A DNA stretch of 64,000 bases, from the NCBI RefSeq assembly GCF_016863095.1, contig NZ_BOOF01000005.1, forward strand, positions 186,001-250,000, written 5' to 3'. The translations under genes were made by a program, and so were the position numbers. Under the pieces are notes generated by a model that saw only the letters and a list, made by a program, of their open reading frames with translations, did no database searches and had not been told where the DNA came from. Origin of the DNA: Microbispora siamensis (GTDB taxonomy: Bacteria; Actinomycetota; Actinomycetes; Streptosporangiales; Streptosporangiaceae). Numbering within the stretch: position 1 is the stretch's first letter; each line of letters begins with the position of its first letter. This document shows, piece by piece, positions 1 through 10,589 of this stretch.

Positions 1-2
1 TG

Positions 3-2009
3 CTGCTGGCGGCACTGCCGCTCGGCCTGGCCGCCGCGTGGGCGGTGGCCGCGCGGCTGGCCGGCGAGTTCCTGCGCGCGGACGTGCCCGTCACGCTGGA
101 CGGGCCGACCGCGCTGTACGGCCCGGCCGCCGTCGCGGGCGGGCTGCTCGCCGCCGCCGCGGCGGCGTGGAGCGCGATCACGCGTCCCGTGGTCGAGCAG
201 TGGCGGCGCACCCCGCGCGCCCGGCGCCGCACCTGGATCCCCGAGGCCGTGGTGCTCGCCCTCACCGGCGTCGGTCTCGTCGAACTGCTCGCCGGCGGCC
301 CGATCAGCGGCTCCGCCGGACAGAACACGGGAGCCCTGCTCGCGCCCGGTCTGCTCGCGGTGGCGTTCGCGCTGCTCGCGCGGCGGCTGCTGCCGCTCGC
401 GTGCGCCGCGCTGTTCCGGCTCACCCGCTCGCACGGCGGGATCGCGCCCTTCCTCGCCGTACGCCAGATCGCCCGTGGGAGCGCCACCGGCAGCACGGTG
501 ATCGTGCTCGGCGCGGGGCTGGGCCTTGCGGTCTTCGCCGTCGCGGCGTGGTCGGTGACCTCGCGCAACTTCGCCGAGGTGGCCCGCGTCCACAACGGCG
601 CGGAGACCGTGTTCGTGGTCCGGGCCGGGGACGCCGCGACGCTACGGCGGGTGTCGGCCGGCATCCCCGGCAGCGCGCCGGTCGTCCGCATGCCCGGGCC
701 GCCCGTCATGCTGGCGACCGACCCCGCCAGGTTCGCCGCCGTCGCGCTCTGGCGTCCGTCGTACGCGGGAGGCCGGGCGCTGGAGGACCTGACGCCGCGC
801 CTGACGGCCCCCGTGGCTCCCCGCGTGCCGCTCATCGGCGACCGGATCCGGGCCCGCCTCGCCGTGGGCGACATCCCTCACGGCTGGACGATCGTCCTGT
901 TCGCGAGCGTGCGGGTGCCGGGGCAGGACCGGCCCTCGGTGCTCCCCCTCGCCCGGCCCGAGCACGGGCGGATGGTCTACGAGTGGGGGTTGCCCCCGGC
1001 CTGCCGTACGGGGACCTGCGAGCTGCGCGGGCTGCGCGTCCAGTCCACGCCCACCGGCACCAGCGACTTCGAGCATCCGCCCGGCGACCTGGGCGTCGTC
1101 GGGCTGGACGTGCGGCGGGACGGCCGCTGGGCCGCCCTCGACGCGGGCCTCACCGACCGGGCGAGGTGGCGGCCCGCCGTGGCCGGCCAGGCCGGGCTCG
1201 TCCTGTCGATGTCCCCCTGGGCCGGGGCGGCCGGGGGTGCGGGCGCGGCCGTGCCCGCCACGTTCCCCGATCCGCTGCCCGCCCTGACCAGCGGGACGCC
1301 GGGCAACCGGAAGCTGCCCGGCCTCGACGACGCCTTCGCCTCCGGGTACGTCCCGGCCGTGCCCGCCGCCGCCGTGCCCGGCCTCGATGCCGCTGGCGGA
1401 GTGGTCGACATCGAACTGGCCGATCGGGCCGCGTACGGATACTCGGACAAGGCCGAGTTCGAGATCTGGGCGGCGCCGAGCCGCGCGGGGGCGGTCCTCG
1501 CGGGCCTGCGCGCCGCCGGGGTGCCGGTCCTGGCCACCCGCACCACCGCGGGCCTGCGGACCGGTTACGCGAGCGAGGGGCCGGGTCTCGCGCTGATCCT
1601 CCTCGTCGTGGCGGCCGGCGCCGCCGCCCTGCTCGCCCTCGGCCGCGCCGTCCTGGCACTGTACGCGGCCGCGCGGCGGCGCACCCTGGAACTGGCCGCC
1701 CTGGAGGCGGCGGGGGCCCGCGCCGGCCCGCTGCGGCGCTCCCTGCTGATCGAGCAGGCCGTGACGCTGACGTGGGCCGGTCTCACCGGCGTGCTCGCCG
1801 GCGTGACGGCCGCCCGCGTGGCGCTGCCCCGGGTGCCCGAGTTCGCCGAGCCGCCGCTGACGCCGGCGCTCGCGTACACGATCGTCCCCGGCCCGGTCGT
1901 CCTCGTGGCGGCCGCCGCCCTGGCCGCCTGCCTGGTCGCCGCCGCGGCGACCGCCGAACTGCTCCTGCGCGGCGTCCGGGTCGAGCGTCTGCGCGAGGCG
2001 CCGGCCTGA
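3..2009 (+). CDS. FtsX-family ABC transporter permease, 5' end outside the window
   Basis: The reading frame is open from the first complete codon (position 3), so the gene starts upstream and only its C-terminal 668 or so residues are present. Several long hydrophobic segments are seen (around codons 35-60, 75-105, 145-175 and three more in the last 150 residues), separated by a large hydrophilic, presumably extracytoplasmic region. The last three helices follow the typical FtsX arrangement, including a basic loop resembling 'RRRTLELAALEAAGA'. Such permeases pair with a MacB/LolD-type ATPase, which would lie upstream outside the window. Substrate unknown. The family call is from architecture and is fairly secure. 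Confidence 0.8.
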   Translation: MLAALPLGLAAAWAVAARLAGEFLRADVPVTLDGPTALYGPAAVAGGLLAAAAAAWSAITRPVVEQWRRTPRARRRTWIPEAVVLALTGVGLVELLAGGPISGSAGQNTGALLAPGLLAVAFALLARRLLPLACAALFRLTRSHGGIAPFLAVRQIARGSATGSTVIVLGAGLGLAVFAVAAWSVTSRNFAEVARVHNGAETVFVVRAGDAATLRRVSAGIPGSAPVVRMPGPPVMLATDPARFAAVALWRPSYAGGRALEDLTPRLTAPVAPRVPLIGDRIRARLAVGDIPHGWTIVLFASVRVPGQDRPSVLPLARPEHGRMVYEWGLPPACRTGTCELRGLRVQSTPTGTSDFEHPPGDLGVVGLDVRRDGRWAALDAGLTDRARWRPAVAGQAGLVLSMSPWAGAAGGAGAAVPATFPDPLPALTSGTPGNRKLPGLDDAFASGYVPAVPAAAVPGLDAAGGVVDIELADRAAYGYSDKAEFEIWAAPSRAGAVLAGLRAAGVPVLATRTTAGLRTGYASEGPGLALILLVVAAGAAALLALGRAVLALYAAARRRTLELAALEAAGARAGPLRRSLLIEQAVTLTWAGLTGVLAGVTAARVALPRVPEFAEPPLTPALAYTIVPGPVVLVAAAALAACLVAAAATAELLLRGVRVERLREAPA

Positions 2010-2106
2010 CTCGATCCGCGGACCTCCCGGCCGTACGGTCGGCTACCCGCCGTGGCCCGGGGGCGGCCCCTGGACCCAGTTGAATGAGCGCGTTCAGTGA
2101 GCCCGT

Positions 2107-2832
2107 TCAGTGGGCGAGGCTCTGCCCGAGCAGCGCGCAGGCCGAGACGGCGGCCACCGTCAGGACGGCCGTACGGACCCGCCCGCCGTCGAGGTAGCGG
2201 CGCAGCGGCCCCGAGACCGCGAAACCGAGCAGGACGAACGGCACCAGCGCCGCTCCGGCGGCCAGCGCGCGCGGCGGCAGCTTGCCGAGGAGGGCGAGGA
2301 TGACGAGCGACTGGGCGGCGCTCACGCAGAAGAACATCGCGAGCGTCGCCCTGATCTGCGGGCCGCGGGCGCTCTGGTAGACCAGGGCGATCGGCGGGCC
2401 GCCGATCCCGGTGGCCGTGCCGGTGATCCCCGACAGGAACCCGGCGGCCGTCAGCGTCGCGCCGTTGCGCGGCACGGCGACGGCGCGGGCGGTCAGCACG
2501 ACGGCGACCAGCACCATCACGCCGACCAGCACGCCGAGCGTCGCCGTGCTCACGTAGACGACCACGAGGGCGCCGATCGCGCTGCCCGGGAGCCGGCCCA
2601 GCAGGGCCCAGCCCGCCCCCCGCCACTCGGCCCTGCGCCACTCCCTGGCCAGGGTGAACAGCGGCATCGCCATGTTGACGACCTGGACCGCGCCGGGCAT
2701 GACCGTCGGGTCGAGCAGGGTGATCAGCGGGGAGGCCACGAGGCCCAGCCCGAACCCCACCCCGCCCTGCACGACCGCCCCGATGAAGACGGCCACGCCC
2801 GCGATGAGCAGCAGCGCCACGTCGTGATCCAT
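2107..2832 (-). CDS. TauE/SafE-family sulfite/anion exporter-like membrane protein
   Basis: A 241-residue, almost entirely hydrophobic protein with about eight membrane segments. It has the duplicated TauE/SafE pattern: an N-terminal 'GAVVQGGVGFGLGLVASPL' block and a second-half 'SGITGTATGIGGPPIALVYQ' block, the two signature repeats of the family. Members export sulfite, sulfoacetate or other small organic or sulfur anions, but the substrate cannot be told here and no sulfur-metabolism gene is adjacent. The ATG at 2832 has an AGGG-type ribosome site about 7 bases upstream. It converges on the permease gene across a 97-base gap that holds only two near-identical 'CGTTCAGTG' direct repeats. 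Confidence 0.85.
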   Translation of the reverse strand: MDHDVALLLIAGVAVFIGAVVQGGVGFGLGLVASPLITLLDPTVMPGAVQVVNMAMPLFTLAREWRRAEWRGAGWALLGRLPGSAIGALVVVYVSTATLGVLVGVMVLVAVVLTARAVAVPRNGATLTAAGFLSGITGTATGIGGPPIALVYQSARGPQIRATLAMFFCVSAAQSLVILALLGKLPPRALAAGAALVPFVLLGFAVSGPLRRYLDGGRVRTAVLTVAAVSACALLGQSLAH

Positions 2833-3008
2833 GCGCGGACCCTAGCGGCGCCCCCCGCCGCCCCGGCAACCGGTTATCCAGGCCCAGGAACTCGGACAAT
2901 CACCGTCAGTAATTGAAATATGTTGCGAGAGTAATCAGAGCCTTCGTAGACTCCCACGTGGCGACATCGCCATAGCGCTTTTTGTAGACAGGATCGTAGC
3001 CTCGCGGT

Positions 3009-3335
3009 ATGGGGAGCGAGCAACGCCACACGACGATCCGGGTCAGCGTCGAGATCAGAGACCTGATAGCGCAACTCTCGGAGCAGGAAGGCAAGAGCAT
3101 GACCGCACTGGTCGAGGACGCCGTGAGGGAGCACAGGAAGAAGCTCCGCTGGCAGCGTGTCGCAGAGCAGATGGAGCGGACGCGAAAGGAAGACCCGGAA
3201 GGCTGGGCGGAGTACGTCGCAGAGCGCGACCTGTGGCTCGGCCCTCCGTCAAACCGCATCGCCCCCGAGTGGGAGGGGCTGATCGATGCGCCCGAGGATC
3301 TCCCCGACGAACCCAAGGAGAGGGATGAGGGTTAG
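3009..3335 (+). CDS. Antitoxin of a MazEF-like toxin-antitoxin module
   Basis: A 108-residue acidic/basic protein. Its N-terminal 45 residues look like a ribbon-helix-helix DNA-binding fold (beta strand 'HTTIRVSVEIRD', then two helices with 'SMTALVEDAVREH'). The charged C-terminal half, rich in Trp and Glu, would bind the toxin. It overlaps the downstream toxin gene by 11 bases, the usual antitoxin-first layout. The ATG at 3009 has no clear ribosome site, so it may be leaderless. The roughly 120 bases upstream (2890-3008) are visibly richer in A+T than the surroundings, compatible with horizontal acquisition. Function is inferred from fold and context. Confidence 0.75.
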   Translation: MGSEQRHTTIRVSVEIRDLIAQLSEQEGKSMTALVEDAVREHRKKLRWQRVAEQMERTRKEDPEGWAEYVAERDLWLGPPSNRIAPEWEGLIDAPEDLPDEPKERDEG

Positions 3336-3657
3336 GCAAGGCGACATCTGGTGGGCCAACCTCGGTGACCCGATCGGCCGCGAGCAAGGGTACGGCCGGC
3401 CCGCCGTCGTCGTCAGCAACGACATCTTCAACAGGCTCGTACGCGACCCCGTGCTCGCCGTCCCGTTGACGACACGATTCCGGGGCTGGGACACGCACAT
3501 CGAGATAGCGCCCGAGGAAACGGGGCTGCCGAAGACGAGCTGGGCGATGGTCGAACAGCTACGCGCGCTCTCACCTGAACGATTCGGCACAAGAATCGGA
3601 GTCGTTCCGCCCGACATACTGTCGGAGATCGCCGACTGGGTCGTCGACATGCTGTAG
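3325..3657 (+). CDS. MazF/PemK-type mRNA endoribonuclease toxin
   Basis: A 110-residue protein beginning 'MRVRQGDIWWANLGDP' followed by 'GRPAVVVSND', the standard opening of MazF/PemK ribonucleases (GD-W-A motif, then the P-A-V-V-V strand). A downstream 'VPLTTRFRG' strand carries the conserved Thr region. The family cleaves mRNA sequence-specifically and is held inactive by its cognate antitoxin, here the overlapping upstream gene. I chose the ATG at 3325 because AAGGAG lies at 3315-3320. An in-frame ATG at 3286 would add 13 residues inside the antitoxin gene and lacks a ribosome site. Length matches the family. Confidence 0.88.
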   Translation: MRVRQGDIWWANLGDPIGREQGYGRPAVVVSNDIFNRLVRDPVLAVPLTTRFRGWDTHIEIAPEETGLPKTSWAMVEQLRALSPERFGTRIGVVPPDILSEIADWVVDML

Positions 3658-3669
3658 GACAGCGGCGTC

Positions 3670-3701
3670 GTCCTGGACGGGACCGAGATCCCGCCCAGGA
3701 C
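3670..3701. terminator. Bidirectional hairpin between mazF-like gene and acnA
   Basis: A 13-base inverted repeat (3670-3682 and 3689-3701; one mismatch) with a six-base loop lies between the converging stop codons. This is the expected form and place for a shared intrinsic terminator in a high-GC actinomycete, where a U-tract is usually absent. Confidence 0.7.
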
Positions 3702-3720
3702 AGCGTCATGTCGATGCGGT

Positions 3721-6495
<2,775 letters not shown>

Positions 6496-6575
6496 GAAGT
6501 TCGCCTCCCCAGGGTTCCGGGCTTGTCACAGGTTTTCGTGTGCATCCTCCCGCACGCACGGGACACTCCCGACAA

Positions 6576-6594
6576 TTAGGTTGCCCTAACCTGT
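6576..6594. promoter_or_regulatory. Iron-box-like (IdeR/DmdR/DtxR) site upstream of acnA
   Basis: The 19 bases TTAGGTTGCCCTAACCTGT match the DtxR/IdeR/DmdR consensus TTAGGTTAGSCTAACCTAA at 15 positions, with both TTAGG/CTAACCT arms nearly intact. The site is 81 bases before the GTG of acnA, in promoter range. Control of an iron-sulfur enzyme by an iron-dependent repressor is plausible. The match is direct; the regulation is inferred. Confidence 0.6.
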
Positions 6595-6609
6595 GCGGCT
6601 CGGCGGATG

Positions 6610-6650
6610 TCTCGACGTCAAGATATCCCTCAAGATATCTCGACATCAAG
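6610..6650. promoter_or_regulatory. Paired TCTCGACRTCAAG operator-like repeats upstream of acnA
   Basis: The 13-mer TCTCGACGTCAAG (6610-6622) recurs with one change as TCTCGACATCAAG (6638-6650), same orientation, 28 bases apart. Each is itself close to a palindrome (TCTYGACGTCRAGA). Spacing near three helical turns puts both on one DNA face. They lie 115-155 bases upstream of acnA. The rest of the 6496-6751 gap shows nothing else recognisable. Confidence 0.5.
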
Positions 6651-6751
6651 TTACTAATGGGTAGGCCGACGGCCACAGGGCTGACGTCGGCAAACAGCCG
6701 AATTTTTCGGCTTTCGGGAAGTTCCTGCAGATGCTTCGGGCGCGTCCCCGC

Positions 6752-7474
6752 TCATGCGGGCATGAGCCGCAGGCAGAACAGCGCGATCACCACGATCGAC
6801 AGGGCGGGACCGAGGAACTGCTTCTCGAACGCCTTGCCGGTCTTGATGCCGATGTCCCACGGCAGGAGCCAGCGCCCCTTGATCGGCCATAAGACGGGAC
6901 AGCCGCGCTCGGTCAGGCAGTCGCCGATCACGTGCACCAGGCAGCCGATCCCGATGGCCAGCCCCAGCCAGGAGTAGGTGACCCCGAGCGTCATGAAGGT
7001 CAGGAACAGCCCCGCGGTGAGTCCCACGTTCACGATCGCGGAGGTGAGCGTCTTGCCGGGCACGCCGATGCCCACGGCGCGGATCGCCAGGCCGATCATC
7101 AGCACGACCAGGATGTCTCGCCCGATGGCGTAGCGCTCGCCGAGCAGGTGCGCGCCCACTCCCATCAGGACGCTGAACAGCAGCGAGTGGGTGGCGTGGC
7201 GGTGCCCGCCGCTCACGAAGTTCACACCCTTGCTGAGCAGCCAGGTCACCGGTCCGAACGTCTGGGCGATCGTGGCGCTGGGGTGGTCGAGATCGGGCAG
7301 CATGGCCGCGCCCGCGCACACCACGGCGCCCGCGACGAGCTCGGGCGGGGTCAGGATCGGCCCCGTCATCGTCGCCAGCTCCGGATGCCCCAGCGCTCCC
7401 GGCAGCGCCACCAGGGCCGGCGCGACCGCCAGCCACACCGCCGCCCCGCTGAGGGCGTGCGAGTGCCCCATCAT
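6752..7474 (-). CDS. YdjM-type membrane-bound metal-dependent hydrolase
   Basis: A 240-residue membrane protein of the LexA-binding, inner-membrane-associated hydrolase family (PF04307). The family's His/Asp motifs are all present: 'GHSHALSG' at the N-terminus, 'LPDLDHPSATIAQTFGP' near residue 55, 'HRHATHSLLF' near 90, and 'HVIGDCLTERGC' near 180. About six hydrophobic helices are predicted by eye. Biochemical function is poorly known; some members are SOS-associated. I take the start at the tandem ATGs 7474/7471 because an upstream extension would be arginine/proline-rich and would cross a hairpin. It is divergent from the PadR gene. Confidence 0.82.
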   Translation of the reverse strand: MMGHSHALSGAAVWLAVAPALVALPGALGHPELATMTGPILTPPELVAGAVVCAGAAMLPDLDHPSATIAQTFGPVTWLLSKGVNFVSGGHRHATHSLLFSVLMGVGAHLLGERYAIGRDILVVLMIGLAIRAVGIGVPGKTLTSAIVNVGLTAGLFLTFMTLGVTYSWLGLAIGIGCLVHVIGDCLTERGCPVLWPIKGRWLLPWDIGIKTGKAFEKQFLGPALSIVVIALFCLRLMPA

Positions 7475-7637
7475 GACAAGATCACGCTTTGAGACTGTAC
7501 GGCAAAGCACCGACAAATTCCGCGAAGCACCCACCCGCCCGGGCCCGTGTCGCCCTCCGTCGTACGGCGGCGGCGGGAACGTGCCACGGAGCTTCAGCGG
7601 CCCGAGCGTGCCGCGCGGGGCGGCGGCCGGAACGACA

Positions 7638-7701
7638 AAGACGGGATCGTCCCGCTCCAAGAGCACCCCCCAGCCCTCTCAGAGCAGAACGATCCCGTCT
7701 T
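7638..7701. repeat. Long inverted repeat in the 384-base gap between the hydrolase and PadR genes
   Basis: A perfect 13-base inverted repeat, AAGACGGGATCGT (7638-7650) and ACGATCCCGTCTT (7689-7701), has a second nested stem GCTC/GAGC (7654-7657 and 7682-7685) closing a loop of about 24 bases. It lies between divergently transcribed genes, where a terminator is not expected. It may be a small RNA, a mini-element or a large operator. Apart from this and the palindrome at 7805, I see no gene in 7475-7858. Confidence 0.6.
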
Positions 7702-7804
7702 CGTGAGAGATAACGCTACGGTCTCGGGGCCTGTTCCCCCTACTCGAAAAAACTTCCTCGTGAGCTATGTCACTCTTACCCGTGGATTGTCGCCGGAACG
7801 CTCG

Positions 7805-7814
7805 CGATATATCG
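7805..7814. promoter_or_regulatory. CGATATATCG palindrome, probable PadR operator
   Basis: A perfect 10-base AT-centred palindrome, unusual in this GC-rich sequence, 45 bases before the PadR start codon. PadR repressors typically bind AT-centred palindromes in their own promoters, so autoregulation is a reasonable inference. Confidence 0.5.
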
Positions 7815-7858
7815 TTGAGCCATCGAGAACGAATCGTGAACCAGAAGGGGGCACTGCG

Positions 7859-8605
7859 ATGAGTTCGGCACACACGGTCGGCGGACCCTGGGCGCACCCG
7901 GAGTTCGGCCACCGGCTCAGACACGAGATGCGCCGCCACATGCGGCGCGCGATGCACGAGGCGTTGATGAAGGGGGCGACCATGTGGCACCAGGAAAGTC
8001 ACGAGGGCGGGGGCCCTCACGAGCACCGGCACAGGGGCGGCATGCGGGGGCGCGGCCCATGGGGCGGCTTCGGGCCGGGCCCGTTCGGGCCGCCGTGGGC
8101 GGGCGGCAACTTCCCGTTCGGCCCCCGGGGCTTCGGACGGCCCAGGAAGGCCAAGCGCGGTGACGTACGGGCGGCGATCCTCGCCCTGCTCGCCGAGGAG
8201 CCGCGCAACGGCTACCAGATCATCCAGGAGATCGCCGAGCGCAGCCAGGGCGGATGGAAGCCCAGCCCCGGCGCGGTCTACCCGGCGCTGCAGCAGCTCA
8301 CCGACGAGGGCCTGGTGCGCGCGGAGGAGACCGACGGGCGCAAGACGTTCCAGCTCACCGAGGCCGGCCGCGCCTACGTCGAGGAGCACGGGGACGAGGT
8401 CCGGGCGCCCTGGGAGGAGATGACGCCGGACATCGGGGACAACGTCCACGAGCTGTTCGACCTGTCCAGGCAGGCGGCGTCCGCGCTGTTCCAGATCGCC
8501 CACTCGGGCACCGAGGGCCAGGTCAGGCAGGCCAGGCAGGTCCTGACCGAGACCAGGCGGCGGCTGTACCAGATCCTCGCCGACGGCGACCCTGTGGAGG
8601 AATGA
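7859..8605 (+). CDS. PadR-family transcriptional regulator with His/Gly-rich N-terminal tail
   Basis: A 248-residue protein. The C-terminal two thirds are a PadR winged helix: 'KRGDVRAAILALLAEEPRNGYQ' starting near residue 100, then 'GGWKPSPGAVYPALQQLTDEGLV', then an effector/dimer helix. The first 100 residues are unusual: low complexity, Gly/Pro/Phe-rich and with many histidines (for example 'HQESHEGGGPHEHRHRGG'), possibly metal-binding. The ATG at 7859 has an AGAAGGGGG ribosome site. The reading frame stays open upstream to 7547, but that part runs through the inverted repeat and is probably noncoding. The downstream DUF1707 gene follows at once, so the two are probably one operon. Confidence 0.9.
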   Translation: MSSAHTVGGPWAHPEFGHRLRHEMRRHMRRAMHEALMKGATMWHQESHEGGGPHEHRHRGGMRGRGPWGGFGPGPFGPPWAGGNFPFGPRGFGRPRKAKRGDVRAAILALLAEEPRNGYQIIQEIAERSQGGWKPSPGAVYPALQQLTDEGLVRAEETDGRKTFQLTEAGRAYVEEHGDEVRAPWEEMTPDIGDNVHELFDLSRQAASALFQIAHSGTEGQVRQARQVLTETRRRLYQILADGDPVEE

Positions 8606-8607
8606 CG

Positions 8608-9345
8608 ATGGTCTCCCCTGACGAGCCCGCCGAGCCCGCCGCCGGCGGCGGCGCACACCACCCCCGCGGCGGCGGCGCGCCGGGCGCCGGAGCCGCGGGC
8701 CACGCCCGGCCGAGCGGCCCGGCGTACGGCGCGTCCGCGCACGGCGGGCTGCGGATCGGCGACCGGGAGCGCGACGAGGTGACGCGGCTCCTGCACGACG
8801 CGTTCGCGCAGGGCCGCATCACCCGCGAGGAACTCGACGAGCGCCTCGACGCGACGCTCTCGGCGCGCACGGCCGAGGACCTGCGGCGGGTGACCGCCGA
8901 CCTGCCCGGCGGGTGGCCGGACGACGCCTCGGACGGCGGCCGCCGGGCCGGCGACGCGCGCACCGGTGGCCCCTGGCGCCCGGGCTTCCCGCCCGCCGGC
9001 ATGCCCGGGTTCCCGGGCTCCCCCGTAGCCATGCGCCCCGGCTCGTACGGCCCGTACGGGCCCCACCGGCCCGGCGGCCCGCACTGGGCATACGGCAACT
9101 GGGCATATGGCAATTGGGGATACGGCATGGTCCCGCGGCGGCGCGGCCACCGTCCGCATCCGGCTCTGTTCCTCATCCCGGTGGCCGCGATCGTCGTCCT
9201 GGCGGCCGGTCCGATGTGGCCCCCGTTCCTGGTGCTGAAGTTCCTGCTCGTCGCCCTGGTGGTGAAGGCGGTGCTCGGCCTGGCCCACCACCGGCGTCAC
9301 CACCGGCACTGGCATCCGGGTCTTGCGAAACGGAACTCCACGTGA
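8608..9345 (+). CDS. DUF1707 (SHOCT-like) membrane protein
   Basis: A 245-residue protein. A DUF1707 domain lies at about residues 48-100 ('RIGDRERDEVTRLLHDAFAQ' continuing into 'GRITREELDERLDATLSART'), the actinobacterial short helical domain found in many membrane-linked proteins. A Gly/Pro/Tyr-rich linker follows with three repeats of the type 'YGNW' (around 9094-9126), then two membrane segments and a His-rich tail. GGAGG at 8596-8600 favours the ATG at 8608; an ATG at 8602 overlapping the PadR stop is the alternative. PadR and its partner both have His-rich ends, which may reflect a shared metal or membrane-stress signal; that is inference. Confidence 0.82.
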   Translation: MVSPDEPAEPAAGGGAHHPRGGGAPGAGAAGHARPSGPAYGASAHGGLRIGDRERDEVTRLLHDAFAQGRITREELDERLDATLSARTAEDLRRVTADLPGGWPDDASDGGRRAGDARTGGPWRPGFPPAGMPGFPGSPVAMRPGSYGPYGPHRPGGPHWAYGNWAYGNWGYGMVPRRRGHRPHPALFLIPVAAIVVLAAGPMWPPFLVLKFLLVALVVKAVLGLAHHRRHHRHWHPGLAKRNST

Positions 9346-9397
9346 TGACTTCTCGGTAGGACCGCGTCAGCCGTCTGCCGGGGAGGAGCCGGGACAC

Positions 9398-10501
9398 GTG
9401 CTGTTGCCACGGGTCAAGCGGAAGCACGAACCGCACCGCTTCGATGACGGAACGGTGCGCATCGGAGGCGAGATCTACGGGCTGGCCACCGAGATCAGCG
9501 ATCCGACGGGTGGGGCGTGGGCCGCGCTCACCCTCATGGACGGCACCCGGTCTCCGGCGGACGTCGCCGAGGCCGTGTGCCGGCGGCTGCCCGGTGTTTC
9601 CGCGCTCCAGGCGTCGCGGATCGTCGCCGCCCTCATCGCGTCGGGACATGTGGAGGACGCCTCGGCTCCGATACCGGGAGAGCTCAGCGAACGGGAGCGC
9701 GAGCGGTACAACAGGAGCCAGGCGTTCTTCCATCAGGTCGACCTCGCGCCGGGACGGCAGGGGTGGGACGCGCAGGTGCGGCTTCGGGCCGCCCGCGTCG
9801 TGGTGCTGGGCCTCGGCGGCACGGGGAGCCACGCCGCGTGGGCACTCGCCGCCTCCGGCGTGGGTCGCCTGCACTGCGTCGACGCCGACGTTGTGGAGCT
9901 GTCGAACCTGAACCGGCAGGTCCTCTACACGGAGGACGACCTCGGCCGCGCCAAGGTGGACGCGGCCGTCGGCAGGTTGCGCAGGCTGAACTCCGACATC
10001 GAGGTCACCGGCGAGCGGCGGGCGATCGGTAGCGAGGCGGACCTGCTGTCCGTCGTGACGGGCGCCGACGTCCTCGCGCTGTGCGCCGACGAGCCGAGGG
10101 AGCCCGGCATCCGGATCTGGGCCAACCGGATCTGCGCGCGGGCCGGCGTGCCGTGGGTCGGCGGCGGCTACAACGGCCCCCTCGTGACCGTGGGCGCCTT
10201 CGCCCCCGGGCGCGGCGCCTGCTACGAGTGCCTGGCCGCGGGCGAGGCGCGCCGCCGCAGGCCGGGTCTTCCGGTGGACCTCGGAGGACCGGGCGTGGTC
10301 GCCGCCTCGGCAGGCGTCTCGGGCCACCTGGTCGCCCACTCGGTGATCTCGCTCCTCACCGGGGTGCCCGAGCCCACCACCGGAACGGTCATCGGACTGA
10401 ACCTCATCGCACCGGACCAGCACGTCTGGGTCCGGCATCCGCCCCGCCCGGAATGCCCGGTCTGCGGCAGCGATGCGGAAATCGACCGGGTCACAAAATG
10501 A
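9398..10501 (+). CDS. ThiF/MoeB/E1-like adenylyltransferase with N-terminal RRE-like domain (candidate RiPP enzyme)
   Basis: A 367-residue protein. Residues about 10-90 resemble a PqqD/RRE winged helix that binds leader peptides. Residues about 105-360 form a ThiF/E1 adenylation domain with GLGGTGS at 138-144, an acidic strand end at D162/D164, SNLNRQ at 169-174 and K186. A structural zinc site is made by C275/C278 (CYEC) and C353/C356 (CPVC). E1-like enzymes adenylate a peptide C-terminus; in microcin C synthesis MccB, also with a peptide clamp before a ThiF domain, modifies a seven-residue peptide. No ThiS/MoaD-like carrier is encoded nearby, but a small peptide gene follows 88 bases downstream. 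GTG 9398 has GGAGGAG at 9382-9388. Confidence 0.87.
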   Translation: MLLPRVKRKHEPHRFDDGTVRIGGEIYGLATEISDPTGGAWAALTLMDGTRSPADVAEAVCRRLPGVSALQASRIVAALIASGHVEDASAPIPGELSERERERYNRSQAFFHQVDLAPGRQGWDAQVRLRAARVVVLGLGGTGSHAAWALAASGVGRLHCVDADVVELSNLNRQVLYTEDDLGRAKVDAAVGRLRRLNSDIEVTGERRAIGSEADLLSVVTGADVLALCADEPREPGIRIWANRICARAGVPWVGGGYNGPLVTVGAFAPGRGACYECLAAGEARRRRPGLPVDLGGPGVVAASAGVSGHLVAHSVISLLTGVPEPTTGTVIGLNLIAPDQHVWVRHPPRPECPVCGSDAEIDRVTK

Positions 10502-10589
10502 GACTTGACCGATCATGTCTGGCATCCGAACATTTAGATGTTTTCTCGCGCGAGGTCGGCACCAACAAATCCTTAACAGAAGGTGTTCG

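Noticed and set aside
7547-7858. N-terminal extension of the PadR frame
   Set aside because: It would translate through the 13-base inverted repeat and the probable operator; the ATG at 7859 has a good ribosome site.
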